Part shown: positions 28,895-30,402 of the stretch, piece after piece
How positions within the stretch are numbered: position 1 is the first letter of the stretch
Layout of the letters: every line of letters starts with the position of its first letter
IMG/VR virus record: IMGVR_UViG_3300032093_009701
Span: 1-30,402 of that record
DNA length: 30,402 bases
Direction: 5' to 3' (one strand)
From: a virus
Made by a program: the position numbers and the translations under genes
Notes under the pieces: generated by a model
The model's input: only the letters and a program-made list of their open reading frames with translations
What the model was told of the DNA's origin: nothing
Databases searched by the model: none

Positions 28895-29593
28895 ATGCTT
28901 ATAGATCTTCATAACTTTTTTAAGTTTTATGACGAAAAAAATCCAAAGCACGTTGCAGCAATTGATCAACTCGAAAAGGATTTGCTTTTAAAGTCTCAGG
29001 ATTTGCTTGAAGATAGTGCTAATTGGGTGAGAATCTATAGATCAAAAGAAGACAAACCACAATCAACAATTTTACCCGTTCCCTTCTATCCACAAACAGA
29101 CAATTATAAAGATGCAAATAGAACTTGCAATTCTTCTGCCTGTGCTATGTGCCTTGAGTATTTCAAACCAGGTACTTTAAAAGGAGCAAAAGGCGACGAC
29201 GCCTATCTACAAAAAGTTTTTTCAATCGGTGACACTACTGATCATTTGGTTCAGACCAAGGTTCTTGCGTCATACGGTATTAAATCCAGTTTCTCCTACA
29301 GTCTTACTTTTGATGATCTTGATAGAGAGCTTGCCGCTGATAGACCTGTTGTTATTGGTATTCTTCATCGCGGTCCTTTATCTAACCCCACGGGAGGACA
29401 CATGGTAGTTGTGATTGGCAAAACTCCTAGTGGAGATTATGTCGTAAATGATCCTTATGGATCACTCAACGATGGTTATACTGGTGCAGTAACTAATGGT
29501 AAAGGTGCTGTTTATAAGAGAAGTGACCTTTCTCGTAGGTGGTGCCCTAAAGGTAATGATGGATGGGGAAGACTATTTGATGTAAAAAAGTAG
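28895..29593 (+). CDS. C39-like cysteine peptidase, endolysin N-terminal module
   Basis: 232 aa. Residues 62-200 are peptidase C39-like: VPFYPQTDN, catalytic Cys78 in RTCNSSAC, His169 in GGHMVVVIG and Asp186 in VNDPYG. It would cut a peptide, possibly the peptidoglycan stem. No signal peptide. The N-terminal 55 residues are helical and uncharacterised. The reading frame ends at TAG 29591 directly after AAAAAAG, and the -1 frame continues into a GH24 lysozyme, so a share of product is probably a 392-aa fusion. Confidence 0.82.
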   Translation: MLIDLHNFFKFYDEKNPKHVAAIDQLEKDLLLKSQDLLEDSANWVRIYRSKEDKPQSTILPVPFYPQTDNYKDANRTCNSSACAMCLEYFKPGTLKGAKGDDAYLQKVFSIGDTTDHLVQTKVLASYGIKSSFSYSLTFDDLDRELAADRPVVIGILHRGPLSNPTGGHMVVVIGKTPSGDYVVNDPYGSLNDGYTGAVTNGKGAVYKRSDLSRRWCPKGNDGWGRLFDVKK

Positions 29594-29628
29594 AAACGCC
29601 AACTAATAATACTGTTCCGTTAGTTGGC
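29584..29628 (+). promoter_or_regulatory. Programmed -1 ribosomal frameshift signal
   Basis: The slippery heptamer A AAA AAG (29584-29590) is in the 0 frame, immediately before the TAG stop. A 7-nt spacer follows, then a perfect 9-bp stem GCCAACTAA (29598-29606) / TTAGTTGGC (29620-29628) with a 13-nt loop. All three elements have the geometry of bacterial -1 frameshift sites. There is no T tract, so the hairpin is not a terminator. Confidence 0.75.
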
Positions 29629-30072
29629 ATTGAATTGATAAAAGAGTTTGAGGGTTGTCATTTAAATGCTTATCCAGACCCACTAACAGGAGGGTTGCCA
29701 ATTACTATTGGTTGGGGAAGCACTAAAGATTTTAATGGGCAACCATTTAAAATAGGAAAAAGAATCACTCAAGAGTATGCAGATAGACTTTTAGTTTTTG
29801 ATGTTGAAAATAGATTTCTTCCTTCTATACAAAAAATACCTTACTGGAGTGAGATGAATGACAACCAAAGAGGGGCTTTACTTTCTTTTGCATATAATCT
29901 TGGTGCAGGTTTTTATGGTGGAACTAACTTCAATACTATTACAAAAGTCTTGAAGAATAAGGAATGGGATAAAGTACCTGATGCCTTGTATCTTTATAGA
30001 AATCCTGGTTCTAATGTGGAGGCAGGATTGGCAAGAAGAAGAAAAGCAGAAGGGGACTTATGGAAGTCTTAA
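29590..30072 (+). CDS. GH24 phage lysozyme, -1 frame extension of the C39-like gene
   Basis: 160 residues in the -1 frame. A Thr/Pro/Asn-rich linker (VETPTNNTVPLVG) is followed by GIELIKEFEG, the exact start of GH24 lysozymes. The catalytic Glu of EFEG, Asp of YPDP and the TIGWGST block are present, as are NQRGALLSFAYNLG and the C-terminal GLARRRKAEGDLW. It cuts the glycan chains of peptidoglycan. No ATG lies near the domain start; an independent start would need TTG 29635, which falls inside the conserved first helix and has no Shine-Dalgarno. A frameshift fusion is the simplest reading; a sequencing error or recent mutation is the alternative. Confidence 0.87.
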   Translation, partial: VETPTNNTVPLVGIELIKEFEGCHLNAYPDPLTGGLPITIGWGSTKDFNGQPFKIGKRITQEYADRLLVFDVENRFLPSIQKIPYWSEMNDNQRGALLSFAYNLGAGFYGGTNFNTITKVLKNKEWDKVPDALYLYRNPGSNVEAGLARRRKAEGDLWKS

Positions 30073-30389
30073 TCATCCATCTTTGCTTTTAGTCCAAGTA
30101 GTGCAGTAAATAAAGTAAATAAAGCATTATATCCCCTGCTCTCAGATTCTTTGCAATCTAAGGGTGGGGGATTTACTAATCCTCCCAATGCGTCTGCTCT
30201 TTCCATTGAACCCGGAATCATAAAATTACAATTTATGAATGTAATTCCAATGTAACATAAGGTTCCAATAACTAAAGAAGCGATTAATTTATCTAAAAGG
30301 TTCGCCTTTCTTTTTTCCTTTTTTTGCTGGTCTTCGGATGAATCTGAAGACTTCTGTTGGTTGTCTTTTTGGGGGGATTCTTCTGGCAT
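30069..30389 (-). CDS. Holin-like small membrane protein
   Basis: 106 aa on the minus strand. The N-terminal 33 residues are very polar and Lys/Gln/Asp/Ser-rich. A transmembrane segment (LLDKLIASLVIGTLCYIGITFI, about 31-52) follows, then a short loop, a second hydrophobic stretch (ALFTLFTALLGLKA) and a charged end KMDD. Two membrane segments, a charged end and contact with the lysozyme gene suggest a holin. A GGAG sits 9 nt before the ATG. It overlaps the lysozyme stop by 4 nt and is the only minus-strand gene supported here. A spanin or unrelated membrane protein is the alternative. Confidence 0.6.
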   Translation of the reverse strand: MPEESPQKDNQQKSSDSSEDQQKKEKRKANLLDKLIASLVIGTLCYIGITFINCNFMIPGSMERADALGGLVNPPPLDCKESESRGYNALFTLFTALLGLKAKMDD

Positions 30390-30402
30390 TTAGAAATACT
30401 CC

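Noticed and set aside
29598-29628. Rho-independent terminator between the C39-like gene and the lysozyme
   Set aside because: The 9-bp stem is not followed by a T tract; its 7-nt distance from a slippery heptamer fits a frameshift stimulator better.
29635-30072. Lysozyme translated independently from TTG 29635
   Set aside because: The start would cut into the conserved first helix, has no Shine-Dalgarno, and the -1 frame is open back to the slippery site; not fully excluded.

Overview
The window looks like an accessory region of a large T4-like cyanophage (cyanomyovirus) that infects marine Synechococcus or Prochlorococcus. The evidence is direct: AT-rich, tightly packed genes nearly all on one strand; a dense tRNA array; T4-type late promoter cores (TATAAATA); and host-derived cyanobacterial genes (two high-light-inducible proteins, a plant-type ferredoxin, PstS, an SLH-domain porin). 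No capsid, tail or replication gene is present, so the assignment rests on these signatures.

Layout. (1) 1-5183: an RNA-rich early-type region with about 19 tRNA genes (the first cut by the window edge), a circularly permuted two-piece tmRNA, several unassigned hairpin-rich segments, an HNH endonuclease, a Phd/YefM-like antitoxin and small phage proteins. Sigma70-like TTGACA promoters recur directly after tRNA or ORF ends. A strong terminator closes the region. (2) 5242-23276: one long co-directional island of 22 genes, mostly translationally coupled (ATGA or TAATG overlaps). It begins with an NAD synthetase and carries sugar-nucleotide enzymes (UDP-glucose/GDP-mannose dehydrogenase family, GDP-mannose 3,5-epimerase, two other SDR epimerases), five SAM-dependent methyltransferases, nine glycosyltransferase-like proteins, and a compact NDP-heptose-type module (GHMP kinase, SIS isomerase, fused HAD phosphatase/nucleotidyltransferase). 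It probably builds a methylated, fucose- and heptose-like glycan on virions or the host surface. (3) 23371-28827: host-derived metabolic genes in short transcription units with their own promoters and terminators: porin, S-adenosylhomocysteine hydrolase, PstS behind a Pho box, hli, a 28-aa membrane peptide, ferredoxin, a phage hypothetical, a short hli and a peroxiredoxin. (4) 28895-30389: a lysis-type module: a C39-like peptidase joined to a GH24 lysozyme through what looks like a programmed -1 frameshift, and a convergent holin-like membrane protein.

How the parts fit. The tRNAs and tmRNA support translation of phage messages and may rescue stalled ribosomes. The glycan island consumes NAD(P), SAM, nucleotide sugars and perhaps sedoheptulose-7-phosphate. 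The SAH hydrolase could clear the by-product of the many methyltransferases, and NadE could replenish NAD. Porin, PstS, Hli and ferredoxin sustain uptake and photosynthesis during infection. The strongest candidates for undescribed biology are the permuted minimal tmRNA (411-599) and the frameshift-joined endolysin (28895-30072). Novelty could not be checked here.
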